Shown here: piece after piece, positions 1-14,732 of the stretch
How the letters are laid out: each line of letters begins with the position of its first letter
How positions within the stretch are numbered: position 1 is the stretch's first letter
Assembly (NCBI GenBank): GCA_000442125.1
Contig: KE546985.1
Span: forward strand, 434,001 to 498,000
Source of the DNA: Opeltia flavorubescens
Lineage: Eukaryota > Ascomycota > Lecanoromycetes > Teloschistales > Teloschistaceae
Reading direction: 5' to 3'
Length of the DNA stretch: 64,000 bases
Program-made: the position numbers and the translations under genes
Notes under the pieces: generated by a model
Told to the model about the DNA's origin: nothing
The model's database searches: none
What the model saw: the letters and a program-made list of their open reading frames with translations, nothing else

Positions 1-2768
1 TATTATTTATAGATTTACTTTATTATTATTATAGTAGAATTCCTGTTATATTTAGTAAAAATATAGCGCTATTTTCCGATTTTATTAAATAGAATAGGCT
101 AGATTTAATATTAAAAGAAATATAATTTTATTATTTAAATATATTAATAAATTTAGTAATATTTATAAATTTATTAAATNGTTATAAATTTTTTAATAAA
201 TTTAAAAAATAAAGGTAAAAGTTTAAACTATTCTAGATAAAATTTATAGCTAGCTTTTATATATAAATTTAAAAGCTTTTATTTTTAAAAATTATAGTAG
301 CGTTATTACGGAAATCGTTTATTATTTTAATAAAAATCTATAAATACTCGCTTTAATCCGTAGAATAAATAGCGATAGAAATTATATTAATTTAAATTAC
401 TCGGCTGCTAGAAGATTTTTATATTAAAAAACGGTATAAATCTAGATTTCTTTTATAAATATAATTAGTATAGATTCTAAGAATTATTATAAAGGCCCGA
501 TTCTATTCTAAAAACCGTTTAATATACTTTTAGAATTTTTTAATATAGAAAATAGTTATAATAAAAGCTAATATAATAGTAAAATTAATTAAATTCTTTG
601 AATTATTATAAAAAATATCTAGAATTTTATTAGGAAAACTAAAAACTAAAGTATATTTTAATTAATTTTATTAACCGAGTATTTAATATATAAACGGTAG
701 TTTAATAAACAAAAAAGTATTAAATCTACTTAAAAAATCTAGTACTATATAATAGTTAATAGTATATATATACGGAAATTAATAGTATTATATTTTATAC
801 GGGTTATTTTTAATTACTACTATTTATTATATAGTAGATATAAAGTAATAGTATTATATTAAAAGTAAAGAGCTATTTATTTATAAAATCTATAATTAAA
901 TAAATTTAAACTCTAAAAAGCGCTAAATCTAACTAGGTAAATATACTTAAAAGGCCTCCTTCGAGCTATAATAGCTATTTAGCTTTATCTACCCTATCAA
1001 CCTTTTATCTATACGGTATAGCCGCAATAATAACTATTTTTTAATATTTTTATAATTTTTATTTATTATTAAATATTTTTAATATTTAAATTTTTTTTTT
1101 ATTTTTTATATATAAATAATTTTATATTTTTTTTTCTTTTAATTTTTAATATATTTTTTTTTATTTTAAAAATTTTTTAATTTTTAAATATCGATTATTT
1201 TATATATTATTTTTTTTAATAATTTTAAATTTTACTTATTAAATTATTATTATAAATCTATTTTAAATATTATATATTAAAAATTAAAATCGATTAATTT
1301 TTAATATTAATAAATATTTTATATAATATAAATTATATATATATATATATATATTTCCAATTTTTATATAAATTAAATTTATAGTTTTTAAATATATATA
1401 TATATTTTTTTTTATATAATTTTAAAATAATTATTTTTATTTATAAATAAATTTTAATATATATTATTTATTTTATTTGTTAAAATTTTTGAAATATTTA
1501 TTCTAATATATTAAATTCTAAATTTATTTATAGCTATATATATTATAAAAAACTCGAATTTATTAGAATTTATAAATAAATTTTTTATTAAAAAAATTAT
1601 AAATTTTTTGATTAAATTTAAAAAAATAATTGTATATATATAAATATTTTTTTTTTTAATTTTTCGGAAATTTTTAAATATTAATTTATTACCGCTATAT
1701 TCGATAATAAATTTTCTAGTATTTTTATAAATTTTAAATATTTTTTTTTAATCAATTCGCGATTATATATATTTTATATTTTATAAATTTATTTTATTTA
1801 TATTTATTTTTTTACTGCAATAATATTTTTAAATCGAATTTTATAATTATATTTAAAATCGATATTTTTTATTCTAAATATAAATATAATAAAACGCGTA
1901 GAAATTTTTATTATTTAATAATTTAAAATCGTTTAATATAATATTAATATTGAAATTTATATTTTAATTTATAATTTTTAATATAAATTTTATAATTTAA
2001 ATATAAACGAATATAATATCGAATTATATTTATTAAATATTTATAAGTCGATAATATTTAAAATTGATACTAATATTATTATATAATTTTAATATATATA
2101 ATAAATAAAAACGCGTTATTTTTACTAATATATAATAATAATTTAAATATTCTATAAAAATTATATTAAAATATTAGAATATTATTTTTATAAAAAAAAT
2201 CATTTTAAATATTTTATTAGATATTATTATTCGGAAAATTTCGCGAAAATTAAATATTAAAATTAAATATATAATAAACGTTTTTATACTATTAATTTAA
2301 AATAATTTAATATTTTTATATATATTTAAATTAAAAATTATTCATTTATTAAATAAAAAAAAATTTTTATTAATATTTATATAATTTCGCTATTATTACT
2401 ATTTATATTACTATTATATAAAAATAAATAAAAAAAAATTAAAAATAATAAAAAATATATAAAAATAAAAATATTTATATATTAATTATTAATTATAAAT
2501 ATTAAAATTATATTTAACCGCGAATATTTAAAATAATATTATTTGCTATTAATTATTTTAATTTATAGAAAATTTAAAACCGTTTATAGTTATAATTATA
2601 TCGAATTTTTTATATTTTCGCGTTAAAACTAAAATTTATTATATATTTTTATTTTTTTTATATCTATTATATTTAATAATTTTTTTATATTAAATCTATA
2701 TATAATATTATTTAAACTAGTAGATTTGCGTTTATTTTTAATATAGAATTTTTTTTTAGATATTTATA
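1..2768. other. AT-rich, RIP-degraded DNA with no recognisable gene
   Basis: Almost pure A/T with scattered CG dinucleotides and hardly any CA or TG. No open frame of useful length occurs on either strand. I see no transposon signature that I can name. The part from about 1,020 to 2,700 is the most extreme. One ambiguous base lies at 180. The composition fits an old repeat processed by RIP. Confidence 0.7.
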
Positions 2769-2773
2769 CTAAT

Positions 2774-2973
2774 TATCGAAAGTATATAAATAAATATACT
2801 ATTAATTATATTACAACGGGTATTTCTATAAAATTTTAATAGAATTTTATTTACCTAATTAGATTAAACTAATATAGAAATTTTTTTAGCTATTAGATTT
2901 TTTTATATATAGAATAGGTAAAATCTAAATTAATTAATTGACTAAATAGTATTTTATATATATAATTTTAATA
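2774..2973 (+). repeat. 5' LTR of the copia fossil
   Basis: About 200 bp matching 14733-14937. The most conserved core is the stretch around the ACGGGTA motif and the following run that contains TTTTAATAGAATTTTATTTA. It is preceded by CTAAT. Confidence 0.75.
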
Positions 2974-5900
2974 AATTATAAATTTAAAATTTATAACTAC
3001 TTTTTTATATTTATTATATTATTTAATTTATTATTTTTATTTTTATATAAATATTATTTAATATTACTAATTTTTATTTCATTTAAATATTTATTAAAAT
3101 TTTTTATAAAGTTTATAACCAGACGAGTAATATATAGAATTCCTAAATAAAATAAAAAAAAAAAGAAACGAGTTTAATTTATAGCTATTATATAATATAT
3201 TTTATAGTTTTTTAAATTTTATATACTAATATAATTTAAAATTATTAGTTAAGTTAATTTATATATTTATTTTTTATATTTTATCTATTAAATAATTATT
3301 ATATAAAATTTCGAATAGAACGCTAATATATTATATAATTTTATTTTATAATTTTTAAAGAAATAATATAAATTAGAATAATATAACGTTATTATTAGTT
3401 AATTAAACGCGCTATAATACTTTTAAACTATTTTTTTTATTATTTTAAAAAAAATCTAAATATTTAAATAAATATATAAATATATTATAATATTATTAGT
3501 AACTTTAAATATAAATAAATAAACTAGAACTATTATATTATTAGATTTTATCTATAAAAAAAGAATTAATTAATAGTTTTTCTAGTAATTATATTCTATT
3601 ATTAATAATTTATAATAGATAAAAAATTTAAATTATATTTATTAATTATTAAAACTATAATATATTATATTATTAGATTAAAAGCCTTTATATATCTATT
3701 ATTTATTTTTCTAGCTTTTATATTACTAGCTATATTAGTTATAATAAATCTATTAAAATAATATTAAATTTTATTATTTAAAATATCTTTTTATTTATAT
3801 AAAATAAATAAATAATTTAAATAATTTATTAAAGAATATTTTTTTTAAAAATCTATTTTTAAATTTTTATATATAATATATTAATAAAAACTTTTATTAA
3901 ATTATTAAAAAATTTTAAATTATTAATAAATATTAATATATAACTAATATTATTAATAGTAATTTTAATAAGTTTAATAATTAGAATTTAAATTATTAAT
4001 TATTTAATTAATTACCTTTTATATTAATTTAACTAATAGAATTTAATTCTAATAATTTATTTAATCTATTATTATAGGTATATTTTTTTAATCTAACGGT
4101 TAATATTTAATTTAATAGCTCTTTTATTTTTTTTTTATTTTTTTTATTAATTTCTATATCTAGTTATTTATAAACGCCTAATTATAATTATTTGTATCTA
4201 TTAAACTCGCGAAATAATAGTAAATTTATTAATATTATATTTATTAATAAAAATACTATTAAATTAAAGGGTTTAAATTTTATAATTTTATTAATTCTAA
4301 TTTTAAATATATTTAATAACTAAAAGTTATAGAGTTATTATATTAAAAAATTCCTACTAATTAATAAACTAGATAATATTTTTCAAAATCTATTTAATTA
4401 TTATATACCTACTTTTTTATAATAACGCCGGAAAAAAAAATATAAAATTATTAAAGTAATTTATAAACTAAATTTTTAGATTTTTATAAAATATATAATT
4501 ATTTTATTATAGATAATTATTAAATTTAAAACTAGCTTTAAATTATAAAAAACTATTAATTTAAAGTAAATCTAGATTTATTTTAATAATTTTCGATATT
4601 TATAATTTAAAAATATTAAAAAATATACAATAAAATTCTACTATTTAAATAATAAATTTATAGCTATAAAATTTATTTTTTTTAATTTAATATTTATTAA
4701 TAAATTTTTTTTAGGCTATAAACCTAATTTTTTAATTTTTTATACTATATTTATTACTATTAATATTATTATATTTAAAAGCGGTATATATAATATTATT
4801 TTAAATAAAATAATTTATATAATTAAAAAAAATAATCGTTTTTAATAAATTAATATTTCCGCTAGTTTAATAGTAATAGCAGCTATTAGCGGCGAAAAAT
4901 ATATAATAGATTAATTTATTATTTATAAAAAACTAAAATATATAATTAAAAATTATTATAAAAACTATTTTAAATTCCGTTTAACATAATATAAAGGAGA
5001 TTATAATAATTGAAATAGATATAAAAATAATTATAAAGGTTATAATAGCTATAATAATTATAATAAGATTAAAAATAGTAGTAAAAATAATAAAAATAAA
5101 AAGAAAATAATAAAAAGTATTATTATAATAATAATAATAATTTTTGTTTTAAATTTAAAAAAGATAAATAAAAAAATAATAAAAAAATTATTAAATTTTT
5201 AATAGATTTTATAAATAATTAAAAATTTAATAAGATTTATTTATAATATATTATTTTTTAAAAATACCTATTAAACGATTTTCTTCTATTAAAATAGATA
5301 TAAATAATAGAATATTTTAGCGTTAAAAATAGCCTAATATATATAAATAGACTAAAACTTTAGTATATAATTAATAATAAACTAAAGCTAGTTATAATTA
5401 AAAATATTTAGTATATATTTAAATAAATAACTAATTTATTATTAATAAATTAATTTTAAAAAAAAGGTATTAAATTTAAATTACTAAATAAAAATTTTAA
5501 TTTTAATTTTAAAATATTTAAAACTATATTAATTATCAATAAATATAATAAATACTATTTATTATATCTAGCTAAAATATTTTTATTAGAGCTATTAAAA
5601 GCTATAAATATATTTTTAATTGCTATTAATAAAAAAATTAAAAAAATCTAATATAATTATTTAGATTATATTAGTAATTAATATTTTTAAAAATTTATTA
5701 ATTAATTAACCGATATTAATTTAGAAAAAATACCGGATAATTATATATATAAACTCTATACTATTAATAAATAATATAATTATTTTTATATTTCGTTAAT
5801 TAAATCTAGTAAATTACTAATAAAATTAATTTATTCGAATACTAAAAATTTTAATTAAATATTTTTTTATTAATTTTCTATAATATATAATAATATAATC

Positions 5901-6684
5901 TATATATTAACCTTTTTAAATAATATAACTAAAATCTATAATAGATTTTAAAATAAAATTAAAAATATTAAAACTATTTATATTTATTAAAATAAATTTC
6001 GAATATTATATAAAATAGATTTCTATAAAATTAAATATTTTTAAAATAATAATAGTAGTAAATATAAAAATAGATTTTTTACTATTAATTTTAAAGAATA
6101 TAATATATATTAAAAATATATTATTATTTTAAAATCTATAATAGAATAAAATTATTAAATATTTTAAATAAATAATTATATATAAAATTTATTTAAAATA
6201 TATTACTAATAGTATAGATTTATAATACTAGCTTATTTTTATTAAAACTACTATTTTCTTTTATTTTCGATCGCTAAATAATAAATTTAATAATATAATA
6301 TTATATTAAAAAATATATAAAATTCTATTAAATTTATTTAAATTTTATATTCTAGATTTAATTATATATTTTCTATATATATATTATTTACGCAAATTTA
6401 AATTTTATACTAAATACTATATTTATATAAACTTTTTTTTAAATTATATATATTTTTTAATTAAATTTAATAAATTTAATAATTTAAATAAAAATAATAT
6501 TAAAAATAGTAATAATAAATTAGAATAATTTAAATTAATTTTTAAATACTAAAAGCGGCCTTAATATATAGATATTAAAGGATTAATTTTTAAATAAATA
6601 TTATATATAAATTAAAAATCCGCGGTATATAACCGATTAATATTTTTATTATTAACGCTCGTCGATAAAATAAAAAACGGTTTT

Positions 6685-6845
6685 TAGGCGCCCCGGGCCA
6701 GCTAAAATTCTAGAGGCCAGAAATCTACAAACCAGGCCCTATAATATCTGGGGTTAACGCGTTGCCGCTCGAAGCCTGCTCGAGGCCGCTGGGGCCAATC
6801 TAAAAACGTTATAGGCGCCCCGGGCGTTCTATACGGCGGTTAGCG
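6685..6845. repeat. GC-rich patch bounded by 14-bp direct repeats
   Basis: A patch of about 160 bp with near-normal base composition stands in AT-rich DNA. The 14-mer TAGGCGCCCCGGGC occurs at 6685-6698 and again at 6812-6825 in the same orientation. The patch keeps CpG and some TpG, so it escaped most RIP. That fits a short or late insertion, because RIP needs duplications of several hundred bases. Confidence 0.6.
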
Positions 6846-8021
6846 TTTATTAGTATAAAAAAAGATTTTAATAAAGACTATAATAATAGATTATAATAAT
6901 AATAATATATTATATTTATTAACGTTTATAATAATCGGCCGAATTAATATATATATATATAATTTCGTTAAATTATTTAAAAAAAATATTTATATTTATT
7001 TAATATAAATATTTATAATATTAAAATTTTAATAAAATAATAATAAAGTAAAAGAACTTTTAAAAATTCGGATATAACGGATTTAGCGCTAGTTTATAAC
7101 GCTAAAATTTTTTATTAATTTTATTAGTTTTTTTTTATTATTATTTTTTTTTTAATAATAAATTAGATTAGAGCTAGTCTCGGGCTAATTTATTATATAT
7201 TTTAGCGCTAAAATTCAACTCGAGGCTATTAAAGTTAAAAAATTCACTAGTTATTCGCTCGAAGCTAAAAAATTAATTTTTTATTTTATCGACGCTATTA
7301 CTATTTATATTAAATATATTATTAGAATTTTTTTTATATTATCGCTAATAATATAAGTATATTATAGTAAATAACTTATAATAAAAATAATTAGTTTATT
7401 TTAAAGCTATTTTATTAATATTTTAATTAATATTTTTAAAAACTATTTATAATTATATTTCTCTCGATTATTATTTAGATTATTAAATTTAATTATTTTT
7501 TTATTAGTTTTATTTAATAAAATAAACTTTAAAAGCGATTTTTTAAAATTTAAAATATATAAAAAAGCGATAATTAGATTATATACTAAATAATAGAAAT
7601 AAATAATAAAAAAAAAACTAAAATTTTTAAAATATAATAATATATAGATAATATATATTAAATAATTATTATCTTTTATATATTTTATTTTTTCTAGCTA
7701 TAAAATTTTTAAAATTAAATATAATCTACTCTTTTTATAATAGAATTCAAAAATAAAGGGTCCAGTTTATATAAAAAATTAATTTCTACCCGTTTATCTA
7801 TTAGCAATAAAGTATTCTCGATAAACGAGAAAAATTAAATTCTAGTCAGATTTTATAGTTATAATAATTTAATTGATTTCGTGTATAATAATATATAAAA
7901 TAGCTTATTTTAAAACGTTAAACGAGTATATTCTAACGGCGCAAAAATTTCGAAATTTAGATAAAAATTAGTGGTGTTATTAGTTATAAAAGATTTGCGC
8001 TGGCGATTTTTATTATACACT

Positions 8022-8112
8022 TGCTGAAAAAGCTTATAGGGCTGAAATAGCTGGTAGGGCTGAAAAGCCTTATAGGGCTGAAAAATCTAATAGGGCTAAA
8101 AAGCCTAATAAA
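8022..8112. repeat. 18-bp minisatellite, about five units
   Basis: Five imperfect units of 17-18 bp built on GGCTGAAAAGCCTTATAG follow each other without spacers. TG and GC content is higher than in the flanks, so the array is less RIP-affected than its surroundings. I see no function. Confidence 0.7.
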
Positions 8113-10547
8113 ATTGAAAAAAAAAATTTTTTTTAAAAAATAAAAAAACTTTAAAAAAATTATTTAAAAAGAAATAATTAATTTATTTAATTTTTTATTT
8201 ATTAATTATATTTTTCTATTATTTAGTAGAAATTATTAAATTAAAAAAAAGTTATAATTTAATTAAAAAACTAAATAAATTAATTATTTCGAATTTTATA
8301 ATTTTTAAAATTTTTAATTTTTTAAATTTTAAATAGAATTATTATTAAAATGAATATAAATTTTTAATAAATTTTTTTAAAAAAATTTCGGGCTCTTTTA
8401 TATATATAATAATATTATATAATTTAAAATATAATAAATAATTTATAATTTTTTATAATAATTTAATATTAATTATAATAAAATTATTATATTAATAAAA
8501 AAACTAATAAGCTATAAAATAATTTTTATTATAATATTTACTCTAAATTTTAAAATTAACTAGATAAATATAAAAATAGATTTTTTATTTAATAAAATTA
8601 AGGAGGTTATATATATAAAATATTTCTATAATTTTAATAATTCTAGTTTTATTTATAAATTAAATAAAATTTTATATAAATTTAAATAAAGTTTTTAAAT
8701 TTAATATAAATACTTTATTTATTTTTTTAAAATAATTAGTTTCTAATTTTTATTATTTAATTATAATATTTTTTATAACGAATATATTATTATTAGTATA
8801 TATATAAATAATATTTTTATTTATAGCTATTATTTAAAAGTTAATTCTATTAAAAAGCGGTTTAATAATACCTTTTAAATTTTAAATCTAGGTTTTATTT
8901 ACTATTATTTAGATATAAAAATTAATCGAAATTATAAAATTAATATTTTTTATTTTAATTAAACGGCCGATATTAAAAAAAATTTTAGCGATTATAAAAT
9001 AATATAATATAAATTAGTTTATATACTAATAATAATTAATTACTATTAAATTCTTTTTATTAATTTATAATATAAATATTTAGTAAAACTAAAACGTTAA
9101 TATTAAAATATAATAGATTTATTAATAAATATTATACTAGAAACTCGGTTTAATATTTTTTATATAATATTAATATTTAATTATTTTATATTAAATCTAA
9201 TATAATTATATTTTATTACTATTTAACGAATTTTTTAGTATTTATAAAATACTAAAAATTTAGTTTTAATATATACTAGGGATCTGGAATAATTAAAAAA
9301 CTGGACGAATTTAAATTAAACTAGTAATAATAATATAAAACGTTTTATATTTAGTTATATTTTTTATATTAATAATAAAATTATTAGCTAGTTATTTAAG
9401 TAATAAAATACTATAGTATTATTTTTTTATAAAGCTAAATATAAAAATTAAATATAAACTATTAAAAAAACGATTTAATTATAAAATCTATTTAATTAAT
9501 TATCTATTAATAGTATAAATAATCTAAATTCGAAGCTAGTAATAATAATAATTTATAACGATAATTAAAAAGTTATTATTCTAGTAAAAGATTTTTAATT
9601 TTATAAATATATAAAATATATAAATATTAAAGTTAAATTTCTATATAAATAATTTAATAAAAATATAATAAATTTTATATTTATATTTATAAATAAATAG
9701 ATTATTAATAAATTTATTAAAATTTTTCATAAACTAGCTTTTAAACGTTTTTATAATATATTAAACTTTTAATAACTAAAAAATTATATATTAATAACGC
9801 TAAAAATAAAATTTAAATAATTATTAATATATTATAAAATAAATTTTTAATTTATTTCTTTTTATTATTATTATCGAAACTTATTATAATTTTTTATTTT
9901 TAGATTATAAAAGCTTTATAATCTATTAAACTATAAAATAAATTTATTTTTATTATTAAATACTAGATATTATTTATTTTAGGCGCGTTATATATAATTT
10001 TAATATATTTTTAAATATAATTTATAAATATAATTTATTATAATATTATAAACGTTTTTATTTATAATATTACTAATTATTATCCGATTATTATTATATT
10101 TAGATAAGATATTTAGATATTTTATAGCTATAAATTTTTATTATTAAATTAAATATATATTATTTATATATAACGATTTATAATAAATAAAGAATATATA
10201 ATATATAAAATCTGGTAGTAAATAGGTTAATTGCTAAATCTCTATAGAATCGCTGTAAAATCTATAAGAATGCTAAAATACGCTAGGCCTAATCCGGTAG
10301 TCCTACCAAGGTTTATATTCTTAATAGTAGAATTGTAATAGATACCTATAAAAAATATAAAAAGCAGCGCCTTTACTACTAGTAGCGCCGGCGAGATACT
10401 ATAAAAATAATAGACGCTAAATATATATAATTTATATATATTCTATATTCTAGATTCTATATAACCTATAGTAATACTTTTAATAGGTACTTTAATAAAA
10501 ATTTATTTATTTTCTATATATTATTCTCTTCTAATATATAGCTCGTA

Positions 10548-10620
10548 TATATAATATATATACTAAATATATTATATATACTATATATACTATATATATT
10601 ATATATACTATATATATCTA
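10548..10620. repeat. TA-rich microsatellite inside the 1854-bp unit
   Basis: Runs of the TATATAC/TATATAT type repeat for about 70 bp. The matching place in the second copy (about 12,402-12,474) has the same low-complexity stretch. Confidence 0.6.
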
Positions 10621-11664
10621 GTATAAAGGGGTATTTCAGCGAAAAAGGGGTATATAATAGCAAAATAAAAAGTATAGTATATATTTAATTTAAAAAAATA
10701 ACTTTTAATTAATTAAATTTAATTATATTAATTAAAATTGAAATTTATATATTTAAATATTATATTCTAATTAATTAAAAACGAACTATATATTTAATAT
10801 ATACCTATTTAGAGCCGAATTTCGTAAAGAGTTGAGCTATTATTATATAGCGCCTATATAATAGTATATATAGTAGTATATATAGGTTTAAAAGAAATTT
10901 TTTATAGATTTTAATATATTTAATAGGTATAAGTAGTAAAATTTTTTATAATAATATAGTAGAGGTATATAGAGTTATTTATAAAGAATATAAAAGTATT
11001 AATAAAAGTACTAAAATATTTATAGTATATATAGGTAGAGAATTCTCGATATTTTAAATAGTTTTTTCTAGAGAATTTATATAAATTTTAAATAGTAAAG
11101 ACGGTACTATTATTTATTATAAAATAAAAAATATTAGTAAAAAGCTTTTAAATAGCTTTTATATATAATACTATAAAATATATTTATATAATAAAGTATT
11201 TAAAAAGAATCTTTTTAAATACTACCTATATTAATAAAGAAAATAGTATTTAAATATAATTTATAGTTAGTTTATCTCTATAAAAGCTTTTTATTTAATT
11301 TTTTATATTTTAACTACCTATTACTTTTTTATACTCTTGTTATTCTTTTATTATTTTTATTACTAGAATTTTAAAAATAGTAGAGTATTAAGGCGAATAA
11401 AGGCGGTATATTTATTAAAAGTTATATATAGGCTTTTAACTAATAATTTCTAGCTTATAATTTTTATAATAAATTTTATTTTTAGTTTTTACTATTATTT
11501 TATTTTTAAAACTAGTAGAAATTATATTATTAAAGTTAAAAAACTAGTAAAACTATTAATAAAAATTTAACTTATTTATTTTATAATTTAATTCTTTTAT
11601 ACTAGTATTTAATATAGTTATAAAAAGAGATTTTATTCGAATAAGCGGTAAAAGTATAAAAGGT

Positions 11665-11745
11665 CTTATAAATAATTTAGTAGATAATTTAGTAGATAAT
11701 TTAATAAATATTTTAATAAGTAATTTAATAGATAGGTAATTTAAT
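11665..11745. repeat. 12-bp minisatellite inside the 1854-bp unit
   Basis: Six or so imperfect units of AATTTAGTAGAT lie in a row. The equivalent array is present in the second copy at about 13,520-13,600, so it existed before the large unit was duplicated. Confidence 0.6.
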
Positions 11746-14732
11746 AAAAAATCTATTAAAGAGGAACGCTAATAAATAATTAATATTTTTTAATAAAACA
11801 GGCGTGTTTTAGCGGAAATACTATACGGTAGCTAGGTACTTTTTAATAAAATAAGTATAAATTTAGTAAAATAGGTACTGGAAATATTTACTAGTAAATA
11901 ACTAGTAGTTTTTATAGAATAACTGGGTACTATAAGGTAACTAGTACCGCCTAAACTATTAGATATTATAGGGTAGCTAGAATGCTTATATATAATAATA
12001 TAAACTAGATTTATATATTAATTACTACTATTTATAACAAATAAAGAATATATAATATATAAAATCTAGTAGTAAATAAGTTAATTACTAAATTTTTATA
12101 AAATCGTTATAAAATTTATAAGAATACTAAAATACGTTAGACCTAATCTAGTAGTTCTACCGAGGTTTATATTCTTAATAGTAGAATTATAATAGATACC
12201 TATAAAAAATATAAAAAGCAGCGCTTTTATTACTAATAGCGCCGGCGAGGTACTATAGAAATAGTAGACGCTTAATATATATAATTTATATATATTTTAT
12301 ATTCTAGATTCTATATAACCTATAGTAGTACCTTTAATAGGTATTCTAATAAAAATTTATTTATTCTCTATATATTATTTTCTTTTAGTATATAGCTAGT
12401 ATATATAGTATATATACTAAATATATTATATATATTATATATATTATATAAACTATATATACTATATATATCTAATATAGGAGGGTATTACGGCGAAAAA
12501 AAGGTATATAACGGCGAAATAAAAGATATAATATATATTTAATTTAAAAAAATAGCTTTTAATTAATTAAATTTAATTATATTAATTAAAATTTAAATTT
12601 GTATATTTAAATATTATATTTTAATTAACTAAAAACGAACTATATATTTAATATACGCCTATTTAGAGCCGAATTTTATAAAGAGCTAAACTATTATTAT
12701 ATAACGCCTATATAATAATATATATAATAGTATATATAAGTTTAAAAAAAATTTTTTATAGATTTTAATATATTTAATAAGTATAAATAATAAAATTTTT
12801 TTAAATAATATAATAAAAGTATATAAAGTTATTTATAAAAAATATAAAAATATTAATAAAAGTACTAAAATATTTACGGTATATATAGGTAAAGAATTCT
12901 CGGTATTTTAAATAGTTTTTTCTAAAAAATTCGTATAGATTTTAAATAGTAAAGACGGTATTATTATTTACTATAGAGTAAGAGATATTAATAAAAAGCT
13001 TTTAGATAGCTTTTATATATAATACTATAAAAAATATTTATATAGTAAAATATTTAAAGAAAATCTCTCTAAATACCGCCTATATTCGTGGAGAAAATAA
13101 TACTTAAATATAATTTATAATTAGTTTATCTTTATAAAAGTCTTTTATTTAATTTTTTATATTTTAATTATTTATTATTTTTTTACGCTCTTATTATTCT
13201 TCTATTATTTTTACTATTAGAATTTTAAAAATAATAGAATATTAAAGCGAATAAAAGCGGTATATTTATTAAAAGTTATATATAGGCTTTTAACTAGTAA
13301 TTTCTAGCTTATAATTTTTATAATAGATTTTATCCCTAGTTTCTATTACTACTTTACTTTTAAAACCGATAAAAATTATATTATTAGAATTAAAAAGCTA
13401 GTAAAGCTATTAGTAAAAGTTTAACCTATTTATTTTATAATTTAATTTCTTTATACTAATATTTAATATAGCTACAAGGAGAAATTTTATTTAAATAGGC
13501 GGTAAAAGTATAAAAAGTCTTATAAATAATTTAATAAATAATTTAATAGGTAATTTAATAGATATTTTAGTAAATAATTTAATAGGTAGATAGTTTAGTA
13601 AAAAATCTACTAGAAAGAAACGCTAATAAACAGCTGATATTTTTTAATAAAACAGGCGTGTTTTAGTAGAGATATTATATAGTAGCTAGGTACTTTTTAA
13701 TAAAATAGATATAGATTTAATAAAATAGGTACTAGAGATATTTACTAGTAAATAGCTGGTAGTTCTTATAGAATAACTAGATACTATAGGGTAACTAGTA
13801 CCGCCTAAACTGCTAGGTACTATAGGGTAGCTAGGGTGTCTATATATAATAATATAGGCTGGATCTGCGTATTAATTACTACTATTTATAACAAATAAAG
13901 AATATATAGTATATAAAATCTAGTAGTAAATAGGTTGATTATTAAATCTCTATAAAATCGCTATAAAATCTATAAAAATACTAAAATACGCTAGGCCTAA
14001 TCTAGTAGTCCTGCCGAAGCTTATATTTTTAATAGTAGAATTGTAATACTATAACTATTATTATAAATTTATCGCTATTTATTTAAATATTAATATATAA
14101 AATTATTGTAAATTAATAAAAGTTTTATTTTTATATATTTTATAGATTTACTTTTATTTAAAATTCGCGAATTTAAATTTATAGTAAAATTTTATTTTTA
14201 AAATATATAAAAAAATATAAAAAAAATATATAATATTACTAGAAGTATATTATATTACTAAAAATATATTATATTACTAGAAATATAATATATTATTAAA
14301 AATATATTATATAATATTTTTTTTTTATAAATTATAAAAAAAGTTAGTAAAATATATTTAATAAATAATTTTTATTAAAATTAATAAAATAAATTTATAA
14401 TAAATAAAATAAATATATATATAAATTGAATATATAATAAATTAGTACTAATATTATATAAAAATATACTATTATTATAAAAGATTTAATATTATAGAAA
14501 TTTTATATTAATTATTTTATATTAAATTATTTTATATTAAAAAATCTATTAGAATTATTAAAATAACGAATTGATAAATTTATAGAAGCTTTATATTTCT
14601 AATTTTTTATTTAGTTTTTTTTACTTTTTTTTAATTTTTTACTTTTTTTTTTAAGTAACGTAATTATATATATATTTATATTTTTTTATAATTTTCTACT
14701 AAAATATTAGTAATATAGTATTTATATAAAAT

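Larger units (their letters stand above)
6640..8350. mobile_element. Unidentified insertion between copia integrase and RT regions
   Basis: Copia-type coding similarity stops near 6,640 and resumes near 8,400. The intervening sequence holds a GC-rich patch (6685-6845), a segment similar to one in the gene island (7712-7860 against 29762-29880), and an 18-bp minisatellite (8022-8112). Borders are approximate and I saw no clear terminal repeats. It could be one insertion or several nested ones. Confidence 0.4.
10170..14048. repeat. Tandem array of a 1854-bp unit (two full copies plus about 160 bp)
   Basis: The same sequence starts (AGAATATATA) at 10191, 12045 and 13899, giving an identical period of 1854 bp twice. 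Copies 1 and 2 align along their whole length, with differences mostly of C/T and G/A type. The third copy covers only about 160 bp and stops at 14048, where copy 1 continues past 10340. The structure is therefore R-I-R-I-R with R about 165 bp and I about 1,690 bp. That could be a simple tandem duplication, or an LTR-like element of very small size that shares a middle LTR. I recognise no coding region. It lies inside the copia fossil, between its RNase H region and its 3' LTR. Confidence 0.8.

Noticed and set aside
8022-8112. CRISPR-like array
   Set aside because: Units adjoin without spacers and the DNA is eukaryotic, so it is a minisatellite.
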